Source: Clostridiales bacterium (lineage in GTDB: Bacteria > Bacillota > Clostridia > Oscillospirales > Oscillospiraceae). Taken from it: a stretch of DNA of 51,009 bases. Below, in pieces: positions 7,191-17,118 of the stretch (positions within the stretch are counted from its first letter, which is position 1; every line of letters begins with the position of its first letter). Below the pieces are notes generated by a model. That model ran no database searches. It was not told the origin of the DNA and was given only the letters and a program-made list of their open reading frames with translations. The stretch spans positions 1-51,009 of the forward strand of contig JALFOM010000068.1 of the NCBI GenBank assembly GCA_022782265.1. Direction: 5' to 3'. The translations under genes were made by a program, and so were the position numbers.

Positions 7191-7766
7191 ATGAGCAAAA
7201 AGAGAATTGCAAAAAATAAAGAGAAGGTCCCGCCGGAGCTTCGGGCCCGCCGGGAGACCTATGACTGGATACAGTGCATCATCACCGCGCTGATTATCTG
7301 CGTTGTGGTTTTCAGCTTCTTCATCCGGGTGATCGACGTCAGCGGCAGCTCCATGAACCCCACGCTGCAGGACGGGGACAAGATGCTGGTGTCCGATCTG
7401 TTCTACAAGCCCAAGGTGGGCGATGTGGTCATCTTCAAAAAGGACGAGTATGACCCGGACAAGGCCCTGGTGAAACGGGTGATTGCCACCGAGGGCCAGG
7501 TGGTGAATATCGACTTTGACCTGGGCATCGTCTATGTGGACGGCGAGCCCTTTGAAGAGGCGTATATCAGCGAACTGACCCGGAACAAGCTCGACTTTAT
7601 CGGCCCCCAGACCGTGCCGGAAAACTGCGTTTTCGTCATGGGCGATAACCGCAACGCCTCCACCGACAGCCGGGACAAGCGCATCGGCATGGTGGACGTC
7701 CGGCTCATTATCGGCCGGGCCTACTGTGTGATCTACCCCACCAATGAGATCGGATGGATCAGCTGA
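7191..7766 (+). CDS. lepB: Signal peptidase I
   Basis: A 191-aa, single-span, Gram-positive-type S26 peptidase that removes signal peptides from exported proteins at the outer face of the membrane. A basic N terminus precedes one membrane span (about 28-48). The catalytic Ser is in SGSSM (S54) and the general-base Lys in LVKRVIA (K95). Box E GDNRNASTDSRD is present. AGGAG (7180-7184) precedes the ATG. The stop codon overlaps the next start by 1 nt. Confidence 0.95.
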   Translation: MSKKRIAKNKEKVPPELRARRETYDWIQCIITALIICVVVFSFFIRVIDVSGSSMNPTLQDGDKMLVSDLFYKPKVGDVVIFKKDEYDPDKALVKRVIATEGQVVNIDFDLGIVYVDGEPFEEAYISELTRNKLDFIGPQTVPENCVFVMGDNRNASTDSRDKRIGMVDVRLIIGRAYCVIYPTNEIGWIS

Positions 7767-8641
7767 TGGAAAATAACCGCTTTGAAAAAATGAATATCCA
7801 GTGGTTCCCGGGCCACATGACCAAGGCCCAGCGGATGATCGAGGAGAATCTGAAATTGGTGGACGCGGTGTGCGAGATATTGGACGCCCGCATACCCCGC
7901 TCCAGCCGCAACCCGGACATCGACCGGCTTGCCGGGGATAAGCCCCGGCTGGTGATCCTCAACCGCATCGACCTGGCCGACCCCAAGATTACCGCCCGCT
8001 GGAAGAAATATTTTGAAGCCCAGGGCCTTGCCATTCTGGAGACCGACGCCAGAAGCGGCAAGGGCGTCAACGGCTTTGCCCCCGCCGTGCGCCGGCTTCT
8101 GGCCGGAAAGATCCGGGAGTTTGAAGCCAAGGGCCAGGTGGGCCGGCCCCTGCGGGTGATGATTCTGGGCATTCCCAACGTGGGCAAGTCTACCTTTATT
8201 AATAAGGTGGCCGGCCGGAAGGCCGCCATCGCCGGGGACAAGCCCGGCGTCACCCGGGGCAAGCAGTGGATCAATATCGACGCTGGTCTTGACCTGCTGG
8301 ACACTCCCGGCATCCTCTGGCCCAAGTTCGACAGCCAGGAGGTGGGGGAGATGCTGGCCATCACCAACGCCATCAAGGCCGACGTGCTGGACAAGGAGAC
8401 CCTTGCGGCAAACTTCATGCTCCGCCTGCGGCAGATGTACCCCCAGGCCATAAAGGACCGGTATAAATTTGACCCGGACCCGGACATGAACGGCTTCGAG
8501 CTGCTGGAACAGGCGGCCAAAAAGCGGGGCTTTCTGGTCTCCCGGGGCGAGTACGACATTGAACGCATGGCCAATACCCTGCTGGGGGAATACCACGAGG
8601 GAAAATTGGGCCGCCTTTCTTTGGAGATGCCCGATGATTGA
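7766..8641 (+). CDS. rbgA: Ribosome biogenesis GTPase RbgA/YlqF
   Basis: A 291-aa circularly permuted GTPase that acts in late 50S subunit assembly. The motif order is permuted as expected: NRIDLAD (G4) comes first, then GIPNVGKST (G1), then LDTPGI (G3). The family N terminus NIQWFPGHM lies 9 residues into this reading. The start at 7766 overlaps the lepB stop (TGATG); 7754 and 7790 are in-frame alternatives and no candidate has a strong SD. Gene order lepB-rbgA-rnhB is the common Firmicutes order. Confidence 0.93.
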   Translation: MENNRFEKMNIQWFPGHMTKAQRMIEENLKLVDAVCEILDARIPRSSRNPDIDRLAGDKPRLVILNRIDLADPKITARWKKYFEAQGLAILETDARSGKGVNGFAPAVRRLLAGKIREFEAKGQVGRPLRVMILGIPNVGKSTFINKVAGRKAAIAGDKPGVTRGKQWINIDAGLDLLDTPGILWPKFDSQEVGEMLAITNAIKADVLDKETLAANFMLRLRQMYPQAIKDRYKFDPDPDMNGFELLEQAAKKRGFLVSRGEYDIERMANTLLGEYHEGKLGRLSLEMPDD

Positions 8642-9233
8642 GCTTTGGACGCTGGAAAACGAGATATACGCCGGGGGCGTAAAGCTCCTTTGCGGCGTGG
8701 ACGAGGCGGGGCGCGGCCCTCTGGCAGGGCCTGTGTGCGCCGCCGCCGTTATCCTGCCCCAAAACTGTGAGATTCAGGGGCTGAACGACTCCAAAAAGCT
8801 GACCGAGAAAAAGCGGGGGGCCCTGTTTGATGTGATCTGCGCTTCCGCTGTCAGCTACGGCATCGCCTTCGCCACGGTGGAGGAGATCGAGGAGTATAAT
8901 ATTCTGGGCGCCACCTTTATGGCCATGAACCGGGCCATTGCCCGGCTTGACAGAGTGCCGGAGCTGGCCCTCATCGACGGCAACCGCAATACCGGGATCC
9001 AGATCCCCAGCCGCTGTGTCATCGGCGGCGACGGGAAATGCGCCGATATCGCGGCGGCCTCTGTGCTGGCCAAGGTCACAAGGGACCGGTACATGCTGCA
9101 AATGGCGGAGCTGTACCCGCAGTACGGCTTTGAAAAGCACAAGGGCTACGGCACGAAGGCCCACTATGAGGCCATCCGGGCCTACGGGCCCTCGCCCATA
9201 CACCGGCCCAGCTTTCTGAGGAAGATGCACTGA
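8634..9233 (+). CDS. rnhB: Ribonuclease HII
   Basis: A 199-aa enzyme that cuts RNA in RNA-DNA hybrids and single ribonucleotides in DNA. Active-site residues are visible: GVDEAGRG (D23, E24), LIDGN (D115) and GGDG (D133) before AAASVLAKVTRD. The start at 8634 has GGAG 8 nt upstream and overlaps the rbgA stop by 8 nt. The stop overlaps the next start by 1 nt. Confidence 0.95.
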   Translation: MIELWTLENEIYAGGVKLLCGVDEAGRGPLAGPVCAAAVILPQNCEIQGLNDSKKLTEKKRGALFDVICASAVSYGIAFATVEEIEEYNILGATFMAMNRAIARLDRVPELALIDGNRNTGIQIPSRCVIGGDGKCADIAAASVLAKVTRDRYMLQMAELYPQYGFEKHKGYGTKAHYEAIRAYGPSPIHRPSFLRKMH

Positions 9234-9595
9234 TGGACAGGCATCTGACAGGGCACTGGGGCGAGGAGAAGGCCGCCGCCTTTCTGCGCCGGAAGGGCTA
9301 TAAGATCATCGGCATGAATTACGCCTGCCGCATGGGCGAGATCGACATCATCGCCCGGAACCGGAAATTCATCGTCTTTGCCGAGGTGAAGCTGCGAAAA
9401 AGCGCCGCTTTCGCCGAGGCAAGGGAGTTTGTCACGATTGCAAAGCAGGAGCGGATCAAAACCACCGCGGCCATGTGGCTCTCGGAGAATGAGACTTCCT
9501 TGCAGCCCCGCTTCGATGTGATCGAAATTTACGCCCCCGAGGGGCCGGAGAGCCGGGATGTCAGCATCCGGCACATCGAGGACGCCTTTCAATAA
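9233..9595 (+). CDS. UPF0102 protein YraN, endonuclease-like fold
   Basis: A 120-aa protein of the YraN family, which has a restriction-endonuclease-like fold. The core GEIDIIAR and FAEVKLR supply the conserved E/D and E-x-K residues; an N-terminal GEEKAAAFL helix precedes them. Cellular function is not established; it follows rnhB in many bacteria, which suggests a nucleic-acid role. It is the last gene of the lepB operon, ending just before a hairpin shared with the convergent DUF1540 gene. Confidence 0.88.
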   Translation: MDRHLTGHWGEEKAAAFLRRKGYKIIGMNYACRMGEIDIIARNRKFIVFAEVKLRKSAAFAEAREFVTIAKQERIKTTAAMWLSENETSLQPRFDVIEIYAPEGPESRDVSIRHIEDAFQ

Positions 9596-9601
9596 ATATG
9601 T

Positions 9602-9623
9602 ATCCGGGCGCAAAGGCCCGGAT
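9602..9623. terminator. Short hairpin between convergent genes
   Basis: ATCCGGGC (9602-9609) pairs with GCCCGGAT (9616-9623). It has no long T-run in either direction, so it may be a weak bidirectional terminator for yraN and the DUF1540 gene. Confidence 0.45.
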
Positions 9624-9627
9624 GTGC

Positions 9628-9804
9628 TCAGCAGGTGCCTCTGGGGCAGAAGGTGGAGCAGTAGGTCTCGCCCTTGGTGCTGGCCTTCTCGTTCTGCACG
9701 CTGATGCGGGTAGCGCTGCACTTGCAGTCGATGGTGTTGTACTTGCAGTTGGTGACGTCACAGCCCACGCCGGGGATGATGTCGCCGCGATTCTTTTCGT
9801 TCAT
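9628..9804 (-). CDS. DUF1540 domain protein (small, cysteine-rich)
   Basis: A 58-aa protein. Cysteines are spaced as in DUF1540: VGCDVTNCKYN, DCKCSATRI, then YCSTFCPRGTC. Eight Cys suggest metal binding, but the function is unknown. Small DUF1540 proteins are common in Clostridia, often in sporulating species. The start is the ATG at 9802-9804 because GGAGG lies about 8 nt upstream; a longer in-frame version starting at 9843 lacks an SD. Confidence 0.85.
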   Translation of the reverse strand: MNEKNRGDIIPGVGCDVTNCKYNTIDCKCSATRISVQNEKASTKGETYCSTFCPRGTC

Positions 9805-9893
9805 GCTTATACCTCCGCATTGTATTACCTCATCATAAGGCACCGTTAGTATCTGATTTTCGGCAGTAATTATTCTTGGGAACGGTATTCACT

Positions 9894-10580
9894 ATGTCAC
9901 TTTACGCGATCGGCGACCTGCACCTGTCTTTTTCGGCGGAAAAGCCCATGGATGTCTTCGGGGACAAATGGGAAAACCACGCGGAAAAACTGCGGCAGGG
10001 CTTTTCAAAACTGAATGAGAACGACGTGTGCGTCATCTGCGGCGATCTGAGCTGGGGCATGGGTCTGGAGCAGACCCGGGAGGATTTTCTGTTTATCCAC
10101 TCCCTGCCGGGGAAAAAGATCATCCTGAAAGGGAACCACGACTACTGGTGGAGCACCGCCACCAAGGCCAAGCGCTTTTTCGCCGAAAACGGCATTGACA
10201 GCATCGATATTTTGTTCAACAACAGCTTTTTTTATGAAAATTACGCCCTCTGCGGCACCAGGGGCTGGTTTTACGAGGAGGAAAAGGGCGACGGGCACGA
10301 CAAGAAGATCATGCTCCGGGAGATCGCCCGGCTGGAGACCTCCTTAAACGCCGCGGGGGACCGGGAGAAGATCGTTTTTCTCCACTATCCGCCCATCTAC
10401 CAGAAATACCGGTGCCCGGAGATCCTGGAGCTGCTGAAAAAACACGGCGTCCGGCTCTGCTGCTATGGCCATATCCACGGCAAGGGCTGCGCCTATGCCC
10501 TCAACGGCTGGAGCGGCGGCACGGAGTACAGGCTGGTTTCCGCCGATTTCGTGGATTTTTCCCCCATAAAGCTCTTATAA
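9894..10580 (+). CDS. Metallophosphoesterase
   Basis: A 228-aa calcineurin-like phosphoesterase. All metal-binding motifs are seen: GDLHLS, GDLSWGM, KGNHDYWW, HYPP and YGHIHG. It is cytosolic with no signal peptide. The substrate is unknown; the WGM and NHDYWW variants are typical of a Firmicutes subfamily of unassigned function. The ATG at 9894 is chosen because the family starts MSLYAIGDLH; its SD is weak (GGGAACGG region). Confidence 0.88.
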   Translation: MSLYAIGDLHLSFSAEKPMDVFGDKWENHAEKLRQGFSKLNENDVCVICGDLSWGMGLEQTREDFLFIHSLPGKKIILKGNHDYWWSTATKAKRFFAENGIDSIDILFNNSFFYENYALCGTRGWFYEEEKGDGHDKKIMLREIARLETSLNAAGDREKIVFLHYPPIYQKYRCPEILELLKKHGVRLCCYGHIHGKGCAYALNGWSGGTEYRLVSADFVDFSPIKLL

Positions 10581-10605
10581 TTCAAACATGTTAATGAATT
10601 TGTCA

Positions 10606-10634
10606 TTGATTTTACCGTTAGAATCTGTTATCAT
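10606..10634 (+). promoter_or_regulatory. Promoter of tig
   Basis: TTGATT (10606-10611), 17-bp spacer, TATCAT (10629-10634), about 40 nt before the trigger factor ATG, which also has a strong GAGGAGGAG SD. Confidence 0.6.
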
Positions 10635-10673
10635 AGCAAAGTGCGACCCAGATAAAGAGGAGGAGATCAAATT

Positions 10674-11984
10674 ATGATCGTCAAGAATGTAGAAAAGAAA
10701 GAAAATAACACCGCCGTATTCCAGGTGGAGTCCGACGCAGCGGAATTTGAAGCTGCTGTCAACGGCGCATACCTGAAGAACAAGGCAAGTATATATATCC
10801 CCGGCTTCCGCAAGGGCAAGGCCCCCCGCGCAGTAGTGGAAGGCATGTACGGCAAGGACGTCTTCTATCAGGACGCCATGGACGAGCTGGCCCCCCAGGC
10901 TTTTGAGCAGGGTGTGAAGGAAGCTGAGCTGAGATTTGTGGGCGCTCCCTCCATCACCGACGTGAACGTGACCGACGAGCACACTGTTGTCTACAGCTTC
11001 ACCGTCACCCTGTACCCCGAGGTCACTCTGGGCCAGTACAAGGGCATCGAGGCTACCCGTGAGCCCGTCACCGTCAGCGACGAGGACGTGAACGCCGAGG
11101 TGGAGAGCGTACGCAAGCGCAACGCCCGCAAGGTCAGCGTGGAGCGCGAGGCCCAGATGGGCGACACCGCCAACATCGACTTTGACGGTTTCCTCAACGG
11201 CGAGCGTTTCGACGGCGGCAAGGCCGAGAGCTACGACCTGGAGCTGGGCTCCAACTCCTTTGTTCCCGGCTTTGAGGAACAGATCGTCGGCATGCAGATC
11301 GGCGAGGAGAAGGACCTGGACATCACCTTCCCCGAGGACTATGTGGAAGACCTGGCCGGCAAGGCTGTGGTATTCAAGGTCAAGCTCAATTCTCTCACCG
11401 TTTCCGAGCTGCCCGAGCTGGACGACGAGTTTGCCAAGGACGTGTCCGAGTTTGACACCCTGGACGAGTACAAGGCCGACATCCGCGCCAATCTGGAGAA
11501 GCGCCGTCAGGACGAGGCCGAGGAAAAGGTCCGCTCTGAGATCATGCACAAGGCCGCTGAGAACATGACCGTGGAGATCCCCGAGGTCATGGTGCAGGAG
11601 AAGGTGGAGGAGATCCTCCGCAACTACGCGGCAAACTTCGGCCTGAACAGCCGCGACATGGAGTATGCACAGCTGCTGCAGATGATGGGTCTGGACGAGA
11701 ACACCATCAACGTGAGCATCCGTCCGGGCGCTCAGGTGCAGGTGAAGAACGACCTGCTTATCGAGGCCGTCATCAAGGCTGAGAATATCGAAGCCACCGA
11801 CGAGGAAGTTGAAGAGTACCTGAACAAGGTCGCAGAGAGCATTCAGGCCCAGCCCGAGGAAGTGAAGAACTACTTCGGTCTCGAGTTCCTGGCAGGCGAG
11901 CGGAAGAAAGAGAAGGCTACCAACCTCATCATCGACAGCGCCGTCATCACCGAGGCTGCCCCCGAGGAAGAAAAAGCAGAATAA
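10674..11984 (+). CDS. tig: Trigger factor (ribosome-associated chaperone)
   Basis: A 436-aa, three-domain chaperone that binds at the ribosome exit tunnel and shields nascent chains. The N-terminal ribosome-binding signature is IPGFRKGKAPR (about residues 43-53). An FKBP-type PPIase domain follows at about 155-240 (GDTANIDFDGFLNGERFDGG), and then a long helical C-terminal domain. The length is usual. Codon choice is strongly biased to C-ending codons, consistent with high expression. It heads the tig-clpP-clpX-lon-engB cluster, a common Firmicutes order. Confidence 0.97.
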   Translation: MIVKNVEKKENNTAVFQVESDAAEFEAAVNGAYLKNKASIYIPGFRKGKAPRAVVEGMYGKDVFYQDAMDELAPQAFEQGVKEAELRFVGAPSITDVNVTDEHTVVYSFTVTLYPEVTLGQYKGIEATREPVTVSDEDVNAEVESVRKRNARKVSVEREAQMGDTANIDFDGFLNGERFDGGKAESYDLELGSNSFVPGFEEQIVGMQIGEEKDLDITFPEDYVEDLAGKAVVFKVKLNSLTVSELPELDDEFAKDVSEFDTLDEYKADIRANLEKRRQDEAEEKVRSEIMHKAAENMTVEIPEVMVQEKVEEILRNYAANFGLNSRDMEYAQLLQMMGLDENTINVSIRPGAQVQVKNDLLIEAVIKAENIEATDEEVEEYLNKVAESIQAQPEEVKNYFGLEFLAGERKKEKATNLIIDSAVITEAAPEEEKAE

Positions 11985-12045
11985 TTTTTCCGGGATAGGG
12001 ATATGCTCTCTTGGATGCTGATAAATTAAAGGAGAGTTTAATACA

Positions 12046-12627
12046 ATGAGTTTAGTACCTTATGTTGTAGAACAGACCAGCCGCGGCGAGCGCTCATACG
12101 ACATCTTCTCCCGCCTGCTCAACGACCGCATCGTCATGCTCAGCGAGGAAGTGAACGACACCACCGCCAGTCTTGTGGTGGCCCAGCTTCTGTATCTGGA
12201 GGCCCAGGACCCGGACAAAGACATACAGTTTTATATCAACAGCCCCGGCGGCAGCGTCACCTCCGGTCTGGCCATCTACGACACCATGCAGTACATCAAG
12301 CCTGATGTGTCCACCATCTGCATCGGCATGGCAGCGTCCATGGGCGCCTTCCTGCTGTCCTCCGGCGCCAAGGGCAAGCGCATCGCCCTGCCCAACGCGG
12401 AGATCATGATCCACCAGCCCTCCGGCGGCAGCCAGGGCCAGTGCACCGACATCCAGATCCAGGCGGAGCAGATTTTGAAGATCAAGAAAAAGCTCAACGC
12501 CATTCTGGCCGAAAACACCGGCAAGGACGTGGAGACCATCGAGCGCGACTGCGAGCGCGACCACTTCATGACCGCCGAGGAAGCAAAGAACTACGGCCTC
12601 ATCGACAAGGTCATCTACAAGCGCTGA
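12046..12627 (+). CDS. clpP: ATP-dependent Clp protease proteolytic subunit
   Basis: A 193-aa serine protease that forms the 14-mer barrel of ClpXP. The catalytic triad is readable: GMAASMG (S98), EIMIHQP (H123) and CERDHFM (D172). AAGGAGAG lies upstream of the ATG. A hairpin but no T-run separates it from clpX, so partial read-through to clpX is likely. A second, divergent ClpP-like gene is at 43199. Confidence 0.97.
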   Translation: MSLVPYVVEQTSRGERSYDIFSRLLNDRIVMLSEEVNDTTASLVVAQLLYLEAQDPDKDIQFYINSPGGSVTSGLAIYDTMQYIKPDVSTICIGMAASMGAFLLSSGAKGKRIALPNAEIMIHQPSGGSQGQCTDIQIQAEQILKIKKKLNAILAENTGKDVETIERDCERDHFMTAEEAKNYGLIDKVIYKR

Positions 12628-12647
12628 CCGTCCGAAGACGCAATGTT

Positions 12648-12674
12648 TTTAGGGGAACGATTCGTTCCCCTAAA
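12648..12674 (+). terminator. Palindromic hairpin between clpP and clpX
   Basis: TTTAGGGGAACGA (12648-12660) pairs with TCGTTCCCCTAAA (12662-12674). No T-run follows, so it may be a partial terminator or an mRNA-stabilising structure that sets the clpP:clpX ratio. Confidence 0.5.
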
Positions 12675-12734
12675 GCTTTATACCGGAAATCCGATTTATT
12701 TTTTATACAGCTAATTCGCTGATTGGAGAGCAAG

Positions 12735-13985
12735 ATGGCAAAGAATGAAGACAGAAGAAGCATAAGATGCTCATTTTGCGGCAAGCCGCAGTCTCTGGTG
12801 GACCGGCTGATCGCCGGCAACGGCAGCTATATCTGCGACGAGTGCGTGCGCATGTGCGCCAGCATTATTGACGACGGACCGGCTCCCGCGACGGTAGAGG
12901 GCTATGACGGTCTTCCCCTGGTGTTTGATAAGCTTCCCAAGCCCATGCAGATCAAGGCGAAGCTGGATGACTATGTGATCGGCCAGGAGAGGGCCAAGAT
13001 CGTGCTTTCCGTGGCGGTGTACAACCACTATAAGCGCATCCTCAACGCGGGCAAGGACGATGTGGAGCTGCAAAAGAGCAACATCCTGCTGATCGGCCCC
13101 ACCGGCAGCGGCAAGACCCTCTTTGCCCAGACCATGGCGAAAATGCTGGAGGTGCCCTTTGCCATTGCCGACGCCACCACCCTGACAGAGGCGGGCTATG
13201 TGGGCGAGGACGTGGAAAACGTGATTCTCAAGCTCCTTCAGGCCGCGGATTTCGATGTGGAGCGGGCCCAGAGAGGCATCATCTACATCGACGAGATCGA
13301 CAAGATTGCCCGCAAGAGCGAGAATACCTCCATCACCCGGGACGTGTCCGGCGAGGGGGTGCAGCAGGCTTTGCTGAAGCTGCTGGAGGGCACGGTGGCC
13401 AATGTACCGCCCCAGGGCGGGCGCAAGCACCCCCATCAGGAGTTTATTCACGTGGACACCACCAATATCCTGTTCATCTGCGGCGGCGCCTTTGACGGGC
13501 TGGATAAGATCATCGAAAAGCGCACCAACAAAAAGACCATGGGCTTCGGCGCGGATATCACCAGCAGCGCGGAGCGTGACGTGGGGGAGATCCTCTCTCA
13601 GGTCCAGCAGCATGATCTGCTGAAATTCGGCATCATCCCTGAGCTGATCGGCCGTCTGCCTGTGGTGGCCTCTCTGGCGTCCCTGAAGCGGGAGGACCTG
13701 GTCCGCATCCTGACCGAGCCGAAAAACGCCATGACAAAGCAGTATAAAGCCCTGCTGTCCTATGACGGGGTGGAGCTGGAATACGAGCAGGAGGCCCTGG
13801 AGGCCATTGCCGACAAGGCCATTGAGATGAAGATCGGCGCAAGAGGTCTTCGCAGTGTGATGGAGGGCGTGATGACCGACATCATGTATAAAATCCCCTC
13901 CGACACCACCGCCAACAGGGTCATTATCACTGCCGACAGCGTGAAAAACGGCAGCAGCCCCGTGATTAAGCATATCAACGATTGA
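12735..13985 (+). CDS. clpX: ATP-dependent Clp protease ATP-binding subunit ClpX
   Basis: A 416-aa AAA+ unfoldase that feeds substrates into ClpP. The N-terminal zinc-binding domain has C12, C15, C34 and C37 (CSFC and CDEC). Walker A is GPTGSGKT and Walker [12 protein letters not shown]; the pore loop GYVGEDVE and the sensor regions are present. GGAGAG (12725-12730) supports the ATG at 12735. Confidence 0.97.
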   Translation: MAKNEDRRSIRCSFCGKPQSLVDRLIAGNGSYICDECVRMCASIIDDGPAPATVEGYDGLPLVFDKLPKPMQIKAKLDDYVIGQERAKIVLSVAVYNHYKRILNAGKDDVELQKSNILLIGPTGSGKTLFAQTMAKMLEVPFAIADATTLTEAGYVGEDVENVILKLLQAADFDVERAQRGIIYIDEIDKIARKSENTSITRDVSGEGVQQALLKLLEGTVANVPPQGGRKHPHQEFIHVDTTNILFICGGAFDGLDKIIEKRTNKKTMGFGADITSSAERDVGEILSQVQQHDLLKFGIIPELIGRLPVVASLASLKREDLVRILTEPKNAMTKQYKALLSYDGVELEYEQEALEAIADKAIEMKIGARGLRSVMEGVMTDIMYKIPSDTTANRVIITADSVKNGSSPVIKHIND

Positions 13986-14020
13986 AACAACGAAACACAG
14001 CACTCCGAAAGGAGGATAAC

Positions 14021-16414
14021 ATGTCAGACACTATGGAAAACGAAATCAGAACCCTGCCCATGCTCCCGCTCCGGGGGCTGAGCGTGTTTCCCGCCATGCT
14101 CCTGACCTTTGACGTGGAGCGTAACGCCTCTGTGGCGGCGCTGGACGCGGCGGTCAGGGGAGACCATCTCATTTTCCTCGCCGCCCAGAAGGACGTGGCC
14201 ACCGACGTGCCCGAGGAAAAGGACATCTACCATGTGGGCACGGTCTGCCGGGTGCGGCAGCAGCTCCGCCAGCCCCACAGCAGCTGCCGGGTGATGGTGG
14301 AGGGCCTGTACCGGGCAGAGGCCATCAGCATGGACACCGAGGGGAAGGGATACAGCGCCCAGGTGACCCGCCTGGACGACAAGCCGGAGAAGGTCAGCGC
14401 CGTCCGCAAGGAGGCGCTGGTGAGAAGCTGCCTGTCCCTGTTCAACGAGTATCTGCAGATGAACCCGGACATGATGAACGAGCAGCTGCTCAACATCCTG
14501 GCCAATCCCGACATCGGCTATGTGATCAGCTATATCGCCCAGAATGTGCATTTCAGCCTGGAGGATAAGCAGAGGCTTTTGGAGGAGGTTTACCCCAGCC
14601 GCCGTCTGACTCTGCTCAACAAGCTTCTCAACAATGAGCTGGATATTCTGGCCATTGAGAAGGAGCTGAACGACGCCACCCAGGAGCAGGTAAACCGCAG
14701 CCAGCGGGAATACTATCTGCGGGAAGAGATGAAGATCATCCAGGCGGAGCTGGGCGACGATGTGCAGGACGATATCGAGGACTACCGGGAGAAGATCAAC
14801 GCCCTGCCGGTCAGCGAGGAGATCCGTACAAAGCTTCTGAAAGAAGTGTCAAGGCTTTCCAAGCAGCCCTTCGGCTCCTCCGAGGCCGCTGTCATCCGGG
14901 GCTATCTGGACGTGTGTCTGGAAATCCCCTGGAACCAGAAGACCCAGGAGACCGTGGACCTGAAAAAGGCCAGAAAGGTCCTGGACGATGACCACTTCGG
15001 CCTGGAAAAGGTGAAGGAGCGCATCATCGAATATCTGGCGGTGAAAAAGCTCTCACCGGAGATCAAGGGCGGCCTCATCTGCCTTGTAGGCCCTCCGGGA
15101 ACCGGCAAGACCAGCATCGCCATGAGTATCGCCCGGGCCACCAACCGTAAGCTGGTGCGCATCTCTCTGGGCGGCGTCCATGACGAGGCGGAGATCCGGG
15201 GCCACAGAAAGACCTACATCGGCGCTATGCCCGGCCGCATCATCAACGGCGTGATCCAGGCCAAAAGCTGCAACCCCCTGATGGTCCTGGACGAGATCGA
15301 CAAGCTGGGCTCCGACTACCGGGGCGACCCCTCCGCCGCGCTGCTGGAGGCCCTGGACGGGGAACAGAACGGCAGCTTCCGGGACAATTTCCTGGAGCTC
15401 CCCTTTGACCTTTCCGAAATTTTCTTTATCACAACCGCAAACACCACCGACACCATTCCCAGAGCGCTGCTGGACCGCATGGAGGTCATCGAGCTGAGCA
15501 GCTACACCGACGAGGAGAAGCTGGAAATCGCAAAGCGGCACCTGCTGCCCAAGCAGCGGAAAAAGCACGGACTTCGGGCAAACCAGCTGAAGATCAGCGA
15601 CGAGGCCCTGCGCGCCATCATCTCCGGCTACACCAGAGAGTCCGGCGTCCGGCTTCTGGAGCGGGAGATTGCCCGTGTCTGCCGCAAGGCGGCGGCCATG
15701 ATCGCCGGGGGAGAGTGCAAGAGCCTGAATGTGAAAAACGATAAGCTGGAGGCGGTGCTGGGCCCGGTAAAGTTCAAGCCTGACGAGCAGCGCAGCCAGG
15801 ACGAGGTGGGCCTGGTCCGGGGCCTTGCCTATACCTCTGTGGGCGGCGAGGTGCTGGACGTGGAGGTCTCCGTGGTGGACGGCAGCGGAAAGCTGGAGCT
15901 CACCGGCAATCTGGGCGATGTGATGAAGGAATCGGCCCATGCCGCCGTCACCTATATCCGCAGCCGCGCTTCGGTTCTGGGCATCGACCCGGATTTCTAT
16001 AAGAATAAGGATATACATATCCACTTCCCCGAGGGCGCGGTACCCAAGGACGGCCCCTCCGCCGGAATCACCGTGTGCATTGCCCTCATCTCCGCTCTCA
16101 CCGGCACGCCGGTAAGGCATGATGTGGCCATGACCGGGGAGATCACCCTGCGGGGCCGGGTACTGCCCATCGGCGGACTGCGGGAAAAGACCATGGCGGC
16201 CTACCGCAACGGCGTCCGCACGGTCATCATCCCCAGCGAAAACACCTCCGACCTGGAGGAGATCGACCAGACCGTCCGCCGCGGGCTGCACTTTGTGCCC
16301 ACGGACCATGTGGATAAGGTGCTGGATGTGGCCCTTGTCCGGGAGAGCGGCAGCCCCAATGTGACAGTGCCCCCTCCCGCGGTCAAGAAGGAACTCTGCG
16401 CAGTGAGACAGTAG
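14021..16414 (+). CDS. lon: Endopeptidase La (Lon protease)
   Basis: A 797-aa ATP-dependent protease that degrades misfolded and regulatory proteins. The N-terminal LAN domain starts [15 protein letters not shown]. The AAA+ domain has Walker [10 protein letters not shown]. The proteolytic domain carries the Ser-Lys dyad in KDGPSAG (S680) and REKTM (K723), close to the usual S679/K722. AAAGGAGG lies 5-10 nt before the ATG at 14021. It follows clpX by 35 bp and runs on to engB. Confidence 0.97.
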   Translation: MSDTMENEIRTLPMLPLRGLSVFPAMLLTFDVERNASVAALDAAVRGDHLIFLAAQKDVATDVPEEKDIYHVGTVCRVRQQLRQPHSSCRVMVEGLYRAEAISMDTEGKGYSAQVTRLDDKPEKVSAVRKEALVRSCLSLFNEYLQMNPDMMNEQLLNILANPDIGYVISYIAQNVHFSLEDKQRLLEEVYPSRRLTLLNKLLNNELDILAIEKELNDATQEQVNRSQREYYLREEMKIIQAELGDDVQDDIEDYREKINALPVSEEIRTKLLKEVSRLSKQPFGSSEAAVIRGYLDVCLEIPWNQKTQETVDLKKARKVLDDDHFGLEKVKERIIEYLAVKKLSPEIKGGLICLVGPPGTGKTSIAMSIARATNRKLVRISLGGVHDEAEIRGHRKTYIGAMPGRIINGVIQAKSCNPLMVLDEIDKLGSDYRGDPSAALLEALDGEQNGSFRDNFLELPFDLSEIFFITTANTTDTIPRALLDRMEVIELSSYTDEEKLEIAKRHLLPKQRKKHGLRANQLKISDEALRAIISGYTRESGVRLLEREIARVCRKAAAMIAGGECKSLNVKNDKLEAVLGPVKFKPDEQRSQDEVGLVRGLAYTSVGGEVLDVEVSVVDGSGKLELTGNLGDVMKESAHAAVTYIRSRASVLGIDPDFYKNKDIHIHFPEGAVPKDGPSAGITVCIALISALTGTPVRHDVAMTGEITLRGRVLPIGGLREKTMAAYRNGVRTVIIPSENTSDLEEIDQTVRRGLHFVPTDHVDKVLDVALVRESGSPNVTVPPPAVKKELCAVRQ

Positions 16415-16421
16415 GTGAACC

Positions 16422-17015
16422 ATGGCGGCACTGAACGTTAACAAGGCGGAATTTATCAAATCGGCGGCAAGCCCCAATCAGTTTATCCGCTCCTCCACGC
16501 CCAGCGTGGTCTTTGCGGGCAAATCCAACGTGGGCAAGTCCTCCGTCATTAACCGCATGCTGAACCGGAAGAACTTCGCCCGGGTGGGCGCTTCTCCCGG
16601 CAAGACCATCCATGTAAACTATTTTCTCATCGACGGCAGGGTCTATTTTGTGGACCTGCCGGGCTACGGCTACGCCAAGGTCTCCCAGGCCGAGCGGGAC
16701 CGCTGGGGCAAGCTGATGGAGCAGTTTTTCGCCTCCGAGGGGCTTATCGACCTGGGGGTCATGATCGTTGACGCAAGGCACAAGCCCACGGCCGACGATG
16801 TGACCATGGCCGAGTGGTTCAAAAATTCCGGTTGCCGCCTGGTTGTGGTAGCAAACAAGCTGGACAAACTGAAAAAAAGCGAGATCGAGCCCAACATGGC
16901 CCTTATCCGACAGACCCTTGATCTGCCGGAAGAGGTTTTGCTGATCCCTTTTTCTGCGGAAAAAGGTCAGGGCCGGGACGCCCTCATGGCGGAGATCATG
17001 AAGGAGCTTTCGTAA
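16422..17015 (+). CDS. ysxC: Ribosome biogenesis GTPase EngB/YsxC
   Basis: A 197-aa TrmE-Era-like GTPase involved in 50S assembly. G1 is GKSNVGKSS, G3 is VDLPGYGYA and G4 is VANKLDKL. The start is 7 nt after lon; the lon-ysxC order is conserved in Firmicutes. It is the last gene of the tig/clp/lon cluster and is followed by a terminator hairpin. Confidence 0.95.
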   Translation: MAALNVNKAEFIKSAASPNQFIRSSTPSVVFAGKSNVGKSSVINRMLNRKNFARVGASPGKTIHVNYFLIDGRVYFVDLPGYGYAKVSQAERDRWGKLMEQFFASEGLIDLGVMIVDARHKPTADDVTMAEWFKNSGCRLVVVANKLDKLKKSEIEPNMALIRQTLDLPEEVLLIPFSAEKGQGRDALMAEIMKELS

Positions 17016-17023
17016 AAAATCCC

Positions 17024-17064
17024 CAATAGCAGCGCGATTTTTCATGGCGCTGCTATTGTCTTTT
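17024..17064 (+). terminator. Terminator after ysxC, covering a spurious ATG
   Basis: CAATAGCAGCGC (17024-17035) pairs perfectly with GCGCTGCTATTG (17047-17058), followed by TCTTTT. The ATG at 17044, in frame with the next gene, sits in its loop. Confidence 0.75.
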
Positions 17065-17084
17065 ATCAAAAGATTTGCTAAAAT
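17056..17084 (+). promoter_or_regulatory. Promoter of the M50-scpA-scpB unit
   Basis: TTGTCT (17056-17061), 17-bp spacer, TAAAAT (17079-17084). The -35 box overlaps the right arm of the preceding terminator. The predicted start site is downstream of the ATG at 17044. Confidence 0.55.
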
Positions 17085-17118
17085 AGAGAAAACACTGGAG
17101 GTGGAGCAGATAAGCGCC